A stretch of 64,000 nucleotides of DNA, taken from contig CP154957.1 of the NCBI GenBank assembly GCA_039621445.1, positions 12,793,462 to 12,857,461 on the forward strand, in the 5' to 3' direction. The notes beneath the pieces were generated by a model. It saw only the letters and a program-made list of their open reading frames with translations, ran no database searches and was not told the origin of the DNA. This document shows positions 63,690-64,000 of this stretch, piece by piece; positions within the stretch are counted from its first letter, which is position 1, and each line of letters starts with the position of its first letter. Position numbers and translations under genes: made by a program. This DNA comes from Euglena gracilis (lineage: Eukaryota > Euglenida > Euglenophyceae > Euglenales).

Positions 63690-63775
63690 TCGATTAATCG
63701 ATTAATCGAATAATCGATCGAGACCCCCTGATTAATCGTTCAATCGGCAGGGGGTCAATTAATCGAAAATAATCG
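63690..63775. repeat. ATTAATCG palindrome cluster with a 9-bp hairpin
   Basis: TCGATTAATCGATTAATCGA and four more ATTAATCG/AATAATCG words. GACCCCCTG...CAGGGGGTC (63721-63755) encloses one of them. Confidence 0.7.
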
Positions 63776-64000
63776 CCTCCGTTAAAAATCACCCATTGCA
63801 CATGGAAAAAGTCCGCATGCTTGACTTCAAGACGATGACAATGGCGTGCAACAAGCACAGAAGATGGATCATTTGTGAAACACTATTTCTTTCAACCGTC
63901 ACTCGTCCACCTCCTTCTTTACAGGGCAGAGAGGGTCAACAAACGTGGGATATTCATGTGAATTGACATCAGGGCTTTGACCGATTCATCATCCGGGTTC

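Overview
This window is nuclear DNA from a eukaryote. It has GT-AG introns, decayed retrotransposons (a DIRS-type tyrosine-recombinase element and the tail of a Ty3/gypsy element), dozens of short non-autonomous DNA elements with terminal inverted repeats, long dinucleotide and tetranucleotide microsatellites, and no bacterial-style operons. I cannot place the lineage. The long G and C homopolymers at element ends and the abundance of small inverted-repeat elements would fit a repeat-rich protist or alga, but nothing here is diagnostic.

Layout. 1-3.7 kb: a fragment of Ty3/gypsy integrase with a chromodomain-like tail, a possible LTR, and a decayed minus-strand ORF. 3.8-8.9 kb: a nearly complete DIRS-like retrotransposon (4303-8893) with inverted terminal repeats and an internal complementary region that spells the joined ends of the element; it is inserted next to the 5' part of a related copy. 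9.1-10.55 kb: a GC-rich exon-like segment followed by part of another DIRS-like copy. 10.6-31 kb: mostly repeats, with short exon candidates at 11.3-11.8, 12.5, 13.5, 21.6-22.2, 22.6-23.0, 24.4, 28.6 and 29.4 kb. 31.6-51.7 kb: a minus-strand, intron-rich gene, followed exon by exon from 51726 down to 33937 with reading phases that match at every junction and a likely terminal exon at 31635-31797. It encodes CCCH zinc fingers alternating with a duplicated ~45-residue domain that I do not recognise, then Ser/Pro/Thr-rich and helical regions. Its introns carry several mobile elements with target-site duplications. 52-64 kb: almost entirely small inverted-repeat elements, many nested, a ~310-base poly-C block, satellites, and a few exon-like or decayed coding segments around 56.3-58.1 kb.

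Three repeat phenomena stand out. (1) A set of about a dozen elements whose inverted ends consist of 2-6 bases, then 8-14 C, then a short AT-rich word that differs between subfamilies (for example AAATAACACC, ATAATTGACACC, TTATTGTCCC). (2) A set of elements with clear 8-bp target duplications, hAT-like, whose terminal sequences differ widely. (3) A recurring GC hairpin of the form GGCGC-loop-GCGCC in the middle of otherwise unrelated elements.

Limits: I worked by eye with no searches. Exon calls rest on splice signals, codon third-position composition and phase, not on transcripts. Homopolymer length errors could account for some frameshifts.
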